A stretch of 64,000 bases of DNA, taken from Lachnospiraceae bacterium UBA7143 (GTDB lineage: Bacteria > Bacillota > Clostridia > Lachnospirales > Lachnospiraceae). Numbering within the stretch: the first letter of the stretch is position 1; each line of letters starts with the position of its first letter. Shown here one piece after another: positions 34,501 to 43,209 of the stretch. Under the pieces are notes generated by a model. That model worked only from the letters and a program-made list of their open reading frames with translations. It did not search any database and was not told the DNA's origin. The stretch is from contig DKWV01000003.1 in assembly GCA_002491905.1 (NCBI GenBank), positions 1-64,000 of the forward strand, read 5' to 3'. The position numbers were made by a program, and so were the translations under genes.

Positions 34501-35817
34501 TTATTTAATCGTCGTATTCCGCGCCTGCTTACTCAAAGGACTTTCCCTATATATGATATCCTCCCTGCCCGGGCCGTTTGACACCATAGTAATAGGATAC
34601 CCAATCTGCCCCTCAATAAACTCCACATAGTTACGGCAGTTTTCCGGCAGATCCTCGTACTTTTTAATATCCCGGATCCCGCATTTCCAGCCAGGCAGTT
34701 TTTTGAGCACCGGCTTTGCCTTCTCCAGCTTACAGGTCACCGGGAAATCCGTCGTCACCTGACCGTCTATCTCGTAGCCCACGCACACCGGAATTTCGTC
34801 CAGATACCCCAGCACATCTAACACTGTAAACGCCACGTCGGTAGTTCCCTGCAGCCGGCAGCCGTACTTGGACGCCACACAGTCAAACCAGCCCATTCTT
34901 CTGGGTCTTCCCGTGGTTGCGCCAAACTCTCCGCCGTCGCCGCCGCGTCTCCTGAGTTCATCCGCCTCATCCCCGAAAATCTCCGACACGAACGCACCCG
35001 CTCCCACCGCAGAGGAATAAGCCTTGCACACCGTAATGATCTGTTTGATCTCATAGGGCGGCAGCCCCGCGCCGATGGCCCCGTAAGCCGCCAGTGTGGA
35101 AGAGGACGTCACCATCGGATAGATACCGTGGTCAGGGTCTTTGAGCGTACCGAGCTGTCCCTCCAGAAGCACGGTCTTTCCATCCTTCAGCGCCTGATCC
35201 AGATAGGACGACGTGTCGCACACATAGGGCGCAATCATCTCCCGGTACTGCTGCATCGTCGCAAACAGCTCCCCGGAATCGACAGCAGGCTTATGATACA
35301 GATGCTCCAGAAGCACATTCTTCGTCTCGCACACCCGCTCCAGCTTCTCCTTCAGGACATCCTCGTCAAAAAGTTCACTGACCTGAAAACCGATTTTTGC
35401 ATATTTATCCGAATAAAAAGGCGCAATTCCCGACTTTGTGGAGCCGAAGGACTTTCCGCCAAGTCTCTCTTCCTCATACTGGTCAAACAAAATATGGTAG
35501 GGCATCACGATCTGACAGCGGTCGGACACCAGAATCTTAGGCTTCGGTACATTTCTGTCCGTAAGGGACTTAATCTCCTCCACCAGAAGCGGAATGTTGA
35601 GCGCTACGCCGTTACCGATAATACTGGTGGTATGCCCGTAAAACACACCGGACGGCAGCGTATGTAACGCAAACTTGCCGTAATTGTTTACAATTGTGTG
35701 TCCTGCATTCGCGCCCCCCTGAAAACGCACCACGATATCCGCCTTTTCCGCCAGCGTATCCGTGATCTTCCCTTTTCCCTCGTCGCCCCAGTTGGCGCCC
35801 ACTACAGCCTTTACCAT
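34501..35817 (-). CDS. purA: adenylosuccinate synthetase
   Basis: Joins IMP and aspartate with GTP to make adenylosuccinate, the first step from IMP to AMP. The 438 residues begin with GANWGDEGKGK, the family P-loop with the catalytic Asp, then GGANAGHT and the GRPRRMGWFD segment near residue 305. Length and motifs are complete. It heads the purA-SDR-HAD operon. purB, which acts next in the pathway, is on the same strand about 6 kb away, in a different unit. Confidence 0.97.
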   Translation of the reverse strand: MVKAVVGANWGDEGKGKITDTLAEKADIVVRFQGGANAGHTIVNNYGKFALHTLPSGVFYGHTTSIIGNGVALNIPLLVEEIKSLTDRNVPKPKILVSDRCQIVMPYHILFDQYEEERLGGKSFGSTKSGIAPFYSDKYAKIGFQVSELFDEDVLKEKLERVCETKNVLLEHLYHKPAVDSGELFATMQQYREMIAPYVCDTSSYLDQALKDGKTVLLEGQLGTLKDPDHGIYPMVTSSSTLAAYGAIGAGLPPYEIKQIITVCKAYSSAVGAGAFVSEIFGDEADELRRRGGDGGEFGATTGRPRRMGWFDCVASKYGCRLQGTTDVAFTVLDVLGYLDEIPVCVGYEIDGQVTTDFPVTCKLEKAKPVLKKLPGWKCGIRDIKKYEDLPENCRNYVEFIEGQIGYPITMVSNGPGREDIIYRESPLSKQARNTTIK

Positions 35818-35861
35818 AATTGATTCCTCCTTGATTTGCGAAGCTTCTTCTTATCGCCCCA

Positions 35862-35893
35862 ACAGAAAGAGCCGGTTGTAAAAAACCGACTCC
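35862..35893 (-). terminator. probable terminator after rarA
   Basis: GAGTCGGTT and AACCGGCTC pair (one wobble) on the minus strand, followed by TTTCTGTT. It separates rarA from purA. Confidence 0.6.
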
Positions 35894-35960
35894 TGTTTCT
35901 TACTTTCTAATTATAAAGCAAAACACGCCCTAAATCAATCCTTTCGCAAATTTATACAAA

Positions 35961-37295
35961 TTATTCATTCTTTTTCGCCGCATGGGCCTTTTTCCATGCT
36001 TTGATTTCCGCAAGCCGTTTTTTCAGGGCCTCCTCCTCGCCCATGCCCGCAGGCCGGTAATACTCCCTTCCTACAAGGGCATCCGGCAGGCACTGCATAT
36101 TGGTCAGCTTCTCCTCCGTATCGTGGGCGTACTGGTAACCCTTGCCGTACTCCAAGTCTCTCATGAGCCCCGTGACCCCGTTTCGGATCACCAGAGGCAC
36201 CGGTTCCGCCAGATCTTTGACGGCATCCTCCTTCGCCTCGTTGTAGGACACCTCCATAGCGTTTGACTTGGGCGCAAGGGCCACATATACCACCGCCTGC
36301 GTCAGATGCACATTACACTCCGGCATTCCCAGAAAGTGACATGCCTGATAGGCCGCCACCGCGATCTGCAAAGCCCGGGGATCTGCCAGTCCCACATCCT
36401 CGCTCGCGAAACGCACCACACGCCTCGCCACATAGAGCGGGTCCTCCCCTGCCTCCAGCATCCGGGCCAGCCAGTAGACCGCCGCGTCCGGATCGGAATT
36501 GCGCATGGATTTATGTAAGGCGGAGATGAGATTGTAATGCTCCTCCCCCTTTTTGTCATACAGAAGAGACTTTCGCATGGTGCACTGCTCCAGCGTCTCC
36601 TTCGTCACCGTTACCGCGCCTTCCGCATCCATCTCCCCGTTTAACACCACCATCTCCAGGGTTGAAAGGGCGTTCCTGGCGTCGCCGTTTGCAAAAACGG
36701 CTATCATTTCCAGCGTCTCATCATCGATATGCACCGTCTGGTTTCCGAAACCTCTCGCATCCGTCAGCGCATGCAACAAAAGCTCTTTGATCTCCTGCGT
36801 GGTTAGTGCCTGCAGCACAAACACCTTACAGCGGGATAAAAGAGCGCTGTTGATCTCAAAGGAAGGATTCTCTGTGGTCGCGCCGATCAGTATAATGCTC
36901 CCTTTCTCCACAAAAGGTAGAAAGGCATCCTGCTGCGCCTTGTTGAACCGATGTATCTCGTCCACAAACAGAATCGTCCGCACGCCGTACTGCCGGTTTT
37001 TCTCCGCCTGCTCCATAACGGTCCGTATCTCTTTAATACCGCTGGTCACTGCTGAAAAGTCGATAAAGGAAGACTTGGTCTTATTGGCAATGATCCTTGC
37101 CAGCGTGGTCTTGCCCACGCCGGGCGGCCCCCAGAAGATCATGGAGGAGATCTGGTCCTGCTCAATCAGTTTCCGTAAAACCTTGCCTTTCCCCAGCAGA
37201 TGACTCTGCCCCACATATTCCTCCAACGTGCCCGGCCGGAGCTTTGCCGCCAGAGGCTGTGGCATTTCCATGTCAAATAAAGATATCTGATCCAC
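35961..37295 (-). CDS. rarA: replication-associated recombination ATPase
   Basis: AAA+ ATPase related to MgsA and WRNIP1 that acts at stalled replication forks. The 444 residues carry Walker A GPPGVGKTT (about 56-64), Walker B LFVDEIHRF (about 108-116), the sensor ATTENPS, and the C-terminal tetramerisation domain with EDVGLADP. Its ATG lies five bases after the bactofilin stop, so it belongs to the LytM-bactofilin-rarA transcription unit. Confidence 0.95.
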   Translation of the reverse strand: MDQISLFDMEMPQPLAAKLRPGTLEEYVGQSHLLGKGKVLRKLIEQDQISSMIFWGPPGVGKTTLARIIANKTKSSFIDFSAVTSGIKEIRTVMEQAEKNRQYGVRTILFVDEIHRFNKAQQDAFLPFVEKGSIILIGATTENPSFEINSALLSRCKVFVLQALTTQEIKELLLHALTDARGFGNQTVHIDDETLEMIAVFANGDARNALSTLEMVVLNGEMDAEGAVTVTKETLEQCTMRKSLLYDKKGEEHYNLISALHKSMRNSDPDAAVYWLARMLEAGEDPLYVARRVVRFASEDVGLADPRALQIAVAAYQACHFLGMPECNVHLTQAVVYVALAPKSNAMEVSYNEAKEDAVKDLAEPVPLVIRNGVTGLMRDLEYGKGYQYAHDTEEKLTNMQCLPDALVGREYYRPAGMGEEEALKKRLAEIKAWKKAHAAKKNE

Positions 37296-37300
37296 GTTTT

Positions 37301-37783
37301 CTATCTCTTATTCCACTTATTGCTGCCGCCATTGTTGTTGTCCTTTTTGGCGTCCTGCTCCTCCGGCTTCCGTTCTTCCACTTTTTCCGGTTCAGATGTG
37401 CCCGCAGAGGATTCCGGCAAAGGCGCAAGACCTTCCGCGTTCATAATACACTGTCCCTGGAATACGGCATTCTCATCCACAATCAGACTCTTCGTGCGGA
37501 TATTGCCGATCACCTTACCGGTAGAAGCCACTTCGGTTCTGCCGCCGGAAGTAAGATCACCCTCCAGAGAACCGCCGATGATAATGCTGCTGCCCTTCGC
37601 GTTTCCCTTTACCTTACCGCTGGAGCTGATAATGAGCGCGCCCTCCGTCTCCACATCACCGTTCACGGTGCCTTCCACGCGGACAGCCTCCTTCGCCTGT
37701 ATGTTGCCGTCCACCACCATATCAGCGCCTATGATACTGCTTATCTTTGCGTTAATCTGTTCTACTGACTTTTTCCCCAACAT
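37301..37783 (-). CDS. bactofilin (polymer-forming cytoskeletal protein)
   Basis: A 160-residue bactofilin. The central region is a right-handed beta-helix with regular short repeats (VDGNIQAKEAVRVEGTVNGD, then EGDLTSGG), about residues 20-110. The C-terminal 40 residues are a charged, disordered tail rich in Glu, Lys and Asn. GGGAGG lies before the ATG. Bactofilins form nucleotide-free filaments at the membrane, often with a LytM peptidase encoded next door, as here. Confidence 0.92.
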   Translation of the reverse strand: MLGKKSVEQINAKISSIIGADMVVDGNIQAKEAVRVEGTVNGDVETEGALIISSSGKVKGNAKGSSIIIGGSLEGDLTSGGRTEVASTGKVIGNIRTKSLIVDENAVFQGQCIMNAEGLAPLPESSAGTSEPEKVEERKPEEQDAKKDNNNGGSNKWNKR

Positions 37784-37793
37784 AACTTCCTCC

Positions 37794-38564
37794 CTATCCT
37801 TTGATTTCAATCATCTCAAGCGGATCTACATATTCATCATCCTTACGGATGCTGTACCCTGTCTCCGTGTTATCTTCGCCCACCAGAAAAAGTGCCACAC
37901 CCTTCACAACCTGACTGCCCTCCTCCACAATGGGGCTGCCCAGGTTCCGATAAGTGGTGACATATCCGTTTCCATGATCGATTATCACGTAGCTTACCTC
38001 GCCTTCGGCTTCGCGGACCTCCTTGACCGTGCCCGGTGCGGTGGCCACAACCTTCGTTCCCTCCGCCGCAACGAAAATGAGCTCCTTCCAGTCCTTATTC
38101 GCCTCGACCTTCAGCTCGTTCTCTTCCTCTTCAGTCTCCTCTCCGCCGTTGTCCGCCGTCGTATCTTCTTCCTTAATCTGTGCCGCACCGCTCATGGGAA
38201 ATCCTCTGGGAATGTAATTTTCCTCATGGGCCGCCACCAGCTCGTGCTCCTGCTCTTCCTTGCGGCTGAGTGTTTCCTCCAGGGACGAGATCTTTCCGGC
38301 AAGACTTTCCTTCTCCGCCGTCAGCGTCTCGTTCTCCGCCTTCATCTGGACAATCTGCTCCAGCTGTCTGGCATTCCGCTCTATGTAGCCCCCCATTGTG
38401 ATGGTCGTATAGACTGCATAGCAGATCACCGCCACAAACACCACAAAAGAAACTACCGCCAGCGCGCCTGTCTTAATGTGCATTCTCCGATAGTTCGCCG
38501 CGGGAGAATCGGAAGTTAAAATTATCGTATAAGTGATCTTTCTCTTGCGCAAATCTGTGCTCAT
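37794..38564 (-). CDS. membrane coiled-coil LytM/M23-like protein, degenerate active site
   Basis: A 256-residue protein with a membrane helix at about 35-57, a coiled coil (60-105), an acidic linker and a C-terminal LytM-like beta domain. The domain core is recognisable from FVAAEGTKVVATAPGTV, VIIDHGNGYVTTYRNL and VVKGVALFLVG. However, the zinc ligands expected of an active M23 peptidase are not seen: the HL after the TxY strand is NL, and the GPHLHFE segment is replaced by TGYSIRKDD. It is therefore probably not an enzyme but a scaffold or activator of another hydrolase. GGAGGTGA supports the ATG at 38564. The bactofilin gene follows after 10 bases. Confidence 0.85.
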   Translation of the reverse strand: MSTDLRKRKITYTIILTSDSPAANYRRMHIKTGALAVVSFVVFVAVICYAVYTTITMGGYIERNARQLEQIVQMKAENETLTAEKESLAGKISSLEETLSRKEEQEHELVAAHEENYIPRGFPMSGAAQIKEEDTTADNGGEETEEEENELKVEANKDWKELIFVAAEGTKVVATAPGTVKEVREAEGEVSYVIIDHGNGYVTTYRNLGSPIVEEGSQVVKGVALFLVGEDNTETGYSIRKDDEYVDPLEMIEIKG

Positions 38565-38674
38565 AAATAAGGTCACCTCCACTCATCCTTTTTATTTTAT
38601 CACATATTGCGCAAGAAAGACATAGTATTTTTTTAATAGTTCAGCCAGAAAGCGTGAGCTGAACGCTGTCTGCA

Positions 38675-40546
38675 TTACATCCGCCCAACCGCAAGTGCCC
38701 GCGTCGCGTTGATCACCGCCAGAACCATAACCCCCACATCCGCAAAAATCGCCCACCACATGCCAACTACGCCCACGGCTCCCAAAGCTAAGCAGACCAG
38801 CTTCACTGCCAGCGCAAAGACGATATTTTCATGGACAATCCTTAACGTTTTTCTGGAAATCTGCATGGCCAGCGCAATCTTTGCCGGGTCGTCATCCATC
38901 AGCACAATATCCGCCGCCTCGATCGCCGCATCGGAGCCGAGCGCCCCCATAGCTATCCCTAAATCCGCCCGGGAAAGCACCGGCGCGTCGTTGATGCCGT
39001 CCCCCACAAAGGCCAGCTTTTCCTTCCCTTCCTTCGACGCGAGAAGCCTTTCCACCTCCGTCACCTTATCCGCGGGCAAAAGCTCGCTTCTCACCTCGTC
39101 CACGCCAAGTTCTTCCGCTACCGCGTCCGCTGCCTGTTTGGCATCGCCGGTTAACATAACTATTTTCCGTACCCCGGCTTTCTTCAGCGCCGAAAGCGCT
39201 TCCTTCGCGCCCGGCTTCACCACGTCGGAGATCAGAATACTCCCGGCATAAGCGCCGTCCACCGCCACATACACCTGTGTCCCAATCCCGGAAATCTCCT
39301 CCGGCACAATCTGCAGCCGCTCCATCAGCCTGCGGTTGCCCGCCGCCACCGGCCGGCCGTCCACACAGGCGCGGATCCCGTGACCACTGATCTCCTCCAC
39401 ATCCTTCACGCGGCCCGTGTCAATCTCCTTCCCGTATGCCTCCCGCAGACTTTTGCTGATAGGATGGCTGGAATAACTCTCCGCGCAGGCCGCGTACTCA
39501 ATCAGCGCCTCCTCCGAAAACCCTTCCGCCGCTTTCATGCGGGTCACCTCAAAGACGCCCTTTGTCAGCGTTCCCGTCTTATCGCACACCACGTATTTCG
39601 TCTCGGAGAGCGCCTCCAGATAGTTGGAACCCTTCACCAGAATGCCTTTGGCGGAGGCCCCGCCGATTCCTCCGAAAAAGCTCAATGGAATAGAAATTAC
39701 CAGAGCGCAGGGACAGCTTATGACCAGAGTTGTCAGTGCCCTTGTCACCCACCTTGTCCACTGTGCCTCATATCCCAAAACAAAGTTTAACAGGGGAGGC
39801 AGAACCGCCAGCGCCAGCGCGCCGTAACAGACCGTCGGCGTATAGTATCTGGCGAACCGGGTAATAAAATTCTCGGAGCGGGACTTTTTCATGCTGGAAT
39901 TTTCCACCAGTTCCAAAATTTTGGAAACCGTAGATTCCCCGAACTCCTTTGTTGTGCGGACTTTCAAAACGCCCGACATGTTCACGCTTCCGCTGATGAC
40001 CTGATCGCCCACACCCACCTGTCTTGGCAGGCTCTCCCCTGTCAGCGCACTGGTGTTTAAGGACGTCTCTCCCTCTTCCACCACGCCGTCGATAGGCACC
40101 TTCTCTCCGGGCATTACGGTAATGACCGTACCGATCTCCACTTCGTCCGGGTCAACCTGCTCCATATGCCCCTCCACCTCTATGTTGGCGTAGTCCGGGC
40201 GGATGTCCATAAGCTTCGCAATGTTTCCCCTGCTCTTTCCCACCGCGTAGCTCTGGAAAAGCTCGCCGATCTGGTAAAAGAGCATAACCGCCACGCCTTC
40301 CGTATATTCCCCCAGAAGGATGGCTCCCACGGTGGCCACCGCCATCAGGAAATTCTCATCGAAAACTTCCCCGTGGATCACACCCAGAAACGCTTTCCGC
40401 AGAATGTCATACCCGATCACCAGATAAGGAACCATAAAAAACGCAAACCGCAGATACGGATTCCGAATCGGCGCAAAAAGCAGGCCAACCACAAGAACTG
40501 CGGCAATCAAAATTCTGATTAAAACCTTTTTCTGTTTTCTCGTCAT
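38675..40546 (-). CDS. heavy-metal P1B-type ATPase
   Basis: Membrane ATPase of 623 residues that exports a metal ion, probably Zn, Cd or Pb given the SCPCALV membrane motif. Other motifs are TGES (actuator), DKTGTLTKG (phosphorylated Asp), SSHPIS (nucleotide pocket) and GDGINDAPVL. No N-terminal HMA metal-binding domain is present; the protein starts with basic residues and goes directly into membrane helices. The ATG at 40546 is preferred over an upstream ATG at 40603 because AGGGGG is near it and the earlier segment overlaps the promoter. A CDF transporter gene lies just upstream on the same strand. Confidence 0.93.
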   Translation of the reverse strand: MTRKQKKVLIRILIAAVLVVGLLFAPIRNPYLRFAFFMVPYLVIGYDILRKAFLGVIHGEVFDENFLMAVATVGAILLGEYTEGVAVMLFYQIGELFQSYAVGKSRGNIAKLMDIRPDYANIEVEGHMEQVDPDEVEIGTVITVMPGEKVPIDGVVEEGETSLNTSALTGESLPRQVGVGDQVISGSVNMSGVLKVRTTKEFGESTVSKILELVENSSMKKSRSENFITRFARYYTPTVCYGALALAVLPPLLNFVLGYEAQWTRWVTRALTTLVISCPCALVISIPLSFFGGIGGASAKGILVKGSNYLEALSETKYVVCDKTGTLTKGVFEVTRMKAAEGFSEEALIEYAACAESYSSHPISKSLREAYGKEIDTGRVKDVEEISGHGIRACVDGRPVAAGNRRLMERLQIVPEEISGIGTQVYVAVDGAYAGSILISDVVKPGAKEALSALKKAGVRKIVMLTGDAKQAADAVAEELGVDEVRSELLPADKVTEVERLLASKEGKEKLAFVGDGINDAPVLSRADLGIAMGALGSDAAIEAADIVLMDDDPAKIALAMQISRKTLRIVHENIVFALAVKLVCLALGAVGVVGMWWAIFADVGVMVLAVINATRALAVGRM

Positions 40547-40585
40547 CTCTCTTTCCCCCTGCTCAATAAATTTCCTTATATGAAC

Positions 40586-40614
40586 ATTCAAACATATATT
40601 CATTCGTTTGTCAA
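40586..40614 (-). promoter_or_regulatory. promoter of metal ATPase with possible ArsR-type operator
   Basis: TTGACA (40609-40614), 17-base spacer, TTGAAT (40586-40591) on the minus strand. The AT-rich sequence around the -10 contains ATATG...CATAT, similar in kind to ArsR/SmtB metal-sensor sites. No such regulator is encoded in the window. Confidence 0.6.
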
Positions 40615-40652
40615 GGGAATTTTAAAGGACAACATCAGCCTGCAATTTTGCT

Positions 40653-41540
40653 TTACTTCTCCCCCGGATTCACATGCACCATGATATGCTTCACCTTGGG
40701 GAAGTTCTTCTCAATGGAATCATGCACCCGCTCCGCCGTCGCGTGGGCACGCTTAAGCGTCTCCTCACCGTCGGCCCGGATCTCGATATCCACATAGATT
40801 TTATTGCCGAACACTCTGGTATGCAGAAGATCCACGCCGAGCACACCCTCTTGCGCCGCCGCGCATTCCTTGAGCGCGCTTTCCGTCTCCTCGTCACACG
40901 CTTTATCTACCATCTTATCCACCGCGTCCATAAAGATGTCATAGGCCGCCTTCCCAATAAAAAAGCAGATCACCAGACTGGCAATCGGATCCAGAATCGG
41001 AAATCCCATTCTCGCTCCGGCGATACCGATCAGGGCCCCCACCGAAGAGAGCGCATCGGAACGGTGATGCCATGCGTCCGCCATCAGCGCACCCGAATCA
41101 ATCCGTTTGGCATGTACTCTTGTGTACTGATACATTGCCTCCTTCACAACTATGGAGACAACCGCCGCCACAAGCGCAAGCATGCCCGGCGCAGACATAG
41201 ACGCAACACTGCCTCCTGCAATCTTTCTGACAGCGGAATATCCGATCCCCAATCCCGTAGCCGCAAGAATTGTGGCAAGCACAATAGCCGCCACACATTC
41301 CAGCCGCTCATGCCCGTAAGGATGGTTTTTATCCGAATCCTTCCTGGAAATGCGGATGCCTATGATAACCACAATGGTACTGAACACGTCCGATGCCGAG
41401 TGAACCGCATCGGAGATCATTGCACCCGAATCAGCCAGCACACCTGCCAAAAGCTTAAACACAGTCAGTGCGGCATTCGCGATCATACTTACCGCCGAAA
41501 CACGCATCGCAACGCGCTCAAACTCCTCTTCCCTTTTCAT
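40653..41540 (-). CDS. cation diffusion facilitator transporter
   Basis: A 295-residue CDF-family metal/proton antiporter, probably for Zn, Fe or Mn. Six membrane helices lie in the first 200 residues. Metal-binding residues appear as SDAVHSASD in helix 2 and ADAWHHRSDALSS in helix 5. The C-terminal cytoplasmic ferredoxin-like domain includes HTRVFGNKIYVDIEI and ends VKHIMVHVNP. GGGGAG supports the ATG at 41540. It is followed by the P-type ATPase gene, suggesting shared metal homeostasis. Confidence 0.92.
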   Translation of the reverse strand: MKREEEFERVAMRVSAVSMIANAALTVFKLLAGVLADSGAMISDAVHSASDVFSTIVVIIGIRISRKDSDKNHPYGHERLECVAAIVLATILAATGLGIGYSAVRKIAGGSVASMSAPGMLALVAAVVSIVVKEAMYQYTRVHAKRIDSGALMADAWHHRSDALSSVGALIGIAGARMGFPILDPIASLVICFFIGKAAYDIFMDAVDKMVDKACDEETESALKECAAAQEGVLGVDLLHTRVFGNKIYVDIEIRADGEETLKRAHATAERVHDSIEKNFPKVKHIMVHVNPGEK

Positions 41541-41634
41541 CACTATCTCCCCTTTATTTCTATCCATAAACAGGTTTCTTTCTAATCTATCACATCTTCC
41601 CGGTCCGCGCAATATATTTTATCGTTTTACTATA

Positions 41635-41678
41635 TAATAAAAATCGGCGGTTCGTTTAAACTAACTTATCGAACCGCC
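41635..41678 (-). terminator. terminator after purB
   Basis: GGCGGTTCG and CGAACCGCC form a perfect 9-base stem, and the minus strand continues GATTTTTATT. It closes the long unit that starts at 50206. Confidence 0.85.
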
Positions 41679-41729
41679 TTACATCCCCACTGATTCTCTT
41701 TCTAAAATCAAAGCCTGTTCTCAGGACAA

Positions 41730-43181
41730 TCACACGTTGATTTCCGCCTTCACTCCCAGAAGCTCCTTATTCTCCTCGAGAATCGGAGCGACCACTTCTT
41801 TTAAGAACTTCTCCACCTGTAAAGGCGCACGCCCCACATAGTGAGAGGGCTCCATAGTCTTCTGCAGATCCTCCAGACTCATATTAAAGGCGGGATCCGC
41901 CGCAATCAGCTCTAAAAGGTTATTTTCCTTCCCCTCTCTCTTCACATTGGCTCCCGCAATCATGGAAAGTTCCCTGATCTTCTCGTGCAGCTCCTGCCTG
42001 TTGCCGCCATTCTTTACAGCGTCCATCATGATATTCTCCGTCGCCATAAAGGGCAGCTCGCTCATCAGGCGCTTTGTTATCACCTTATCGTACACCACCA
42101 GACCGTCCACCACGTTCAGGCACAGATCCAGGATCCCGTCCACGGCCAGAAATGCCTCGGGAATGGACAGACGCTTATTCGCCGAATCGTCCAGCGTCCG
42201 CTCAAACCACTGCACGGAGGAAGTGACCGCCGGATTTAGGGCATCCACCATCACAAACCGGGCAAGGGAGGCAATGCGCTCGCTGCGCATGGGGTTTCTC
42301 TTGTAGGCCATCGCCGAGGAACCGATCTGGCTCTTCTCGAAAGGCTCCTCCACCTCCTTTAAATGCTGGAGCAGGCGGATGTCATTGGACATCTTGTGGG
42401 CGGATGCCGCGATGCCCGCCAGCACATTGCAGACTCTGGTGTCCACCTTGCGGGAGTAAGTCTGCCCGGACACCGGGTAGCACTTCTCAAATCCCATCTT
42501 CTCCGCAATCATGGGATCGATTTTATCAATGGTTTCCTGATCGCCGTCAAAAAGCTCCTGAAAGGATGCCTGCGTGCCCGTGGTTCCCTTGGAACCCAAA
42601 AGTTTCAGACTCCCCAGCACATAGTTAAGATCCTCCAGATCCATACAGAATTCCTGCGCCCAGAGGGTCGCCCGCTTACCGACGGTGGTGGGCTGGGCCG
42701 GCTGGAAATGGGTAAAGGCCAGCGTCGGCAGCTCCTTATATTCGTCCGCAAACTTCGCGAGCTCGGCAATCACGTTCACCAGTTTCTTTTTCACAAGGCG
42801 CAGCGCCTCGCGCATCACGATAATGTCCGTGTTGTCGCCCACATAGCAGGAGGTGGCTCCCAGATGGATGATGCCCGCCGCCTTGGGGCACTGCTGCCCA
42901 TAGGCATAGACATGGCTCATCACGTCGTGGCGCACTTCCCTCTCCCTCGCCTTCGCCACATCGTAGTTGATATCTTCCGCATGTTCTTTCAGTTCGTCGA
43001 TCTGCTCCTGTGTAATCACGGGCTTTCCGTTCTGGGAAAGCCCCAGCTCCATCTCCGTCTCCGCCAGCGCGATCCACAGCCGCCGCCATGTCCGAAACTT
43101 CATATCCGGGGAAAAAATGTACTGCATTTCGCTGCTCGCGTAACGCTCCGACAGGGGACTTACATACTTATCTGTACTCAT
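41730..43181 (-). CDS. purB: adenylosuccinate lyase
   Basis: Splits SAICAR and adenylosuccinate in purine synthesis. The 483 residues carry the fumarase/aspartase-superfamily motifs: HLGATSCYVGDNTD (about 105-118), the THFQPAQPTT histidine, and the signature SSAMAYKRNPMRSE near 290-303. Length fits the larger clostridial form. It starts 28 bases after the last gene of the four-gene unknown module and is probably in the same message, with no promoter seen between. Confidence 0.97.
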   Translation of the reverse strand: MSTDKYVSPLSERYASSEMQYIFSPDMKFRTWRRLWIALAETEMELGLSQNGKPVITQEQIDELKEHAEDINYDVAKAREREVRHDVMSHVYAYGQQCPKAAGIIHLGATSCYVGDNTDIIVMREALRLVKKKLVNVIAELAKFADEYKELPTLAFTHFQPAQPTTVGKRATLWAQEFCMDLEDLNYVLGSLKLLGSKGTTGTQASFQELFDGDQETIDKIDPMIAEKMGFEKCYPVSGQTYSRKVDTRVCNVLAGIAASAHKMSNDIRLLQHLKEVEEPFEKSQIGSSAMAYKRNPMRSERIASLARFVMVDALNPAVTSSVQWFERTLDDSANKRLSIPEAFLAVDGILDLCLNVVDGLVVYDKVITKRLMSELPFMATENIMMDAVKNGGNRQELHEKIRELSMIAGANVKREGKENNLLELIAADPAFNMSLEDLQKTMEPSHYVGRAPLQVEKFLKEVVAPILEENKELLGVKAEINV

Positions 43182-43209
43182 ATTCTATCTTTCCTTTCTC
43201 TGTTTATGA

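Noticed and set aside
38640..38668. GTTCAGC/GCTGAAC inverted repeat as terminator of the metal ATPase gene
   Set aside because: The T run is on the wrong side for the minus strand, so no intrinsic terminator is supported.
39150..39159. GTTAACATAA as a copy of the over-represented motif
   Set aside because: It has a mismatch and encodes the conserved MLTGD of P-type ATPases, so it is explained by the protein.
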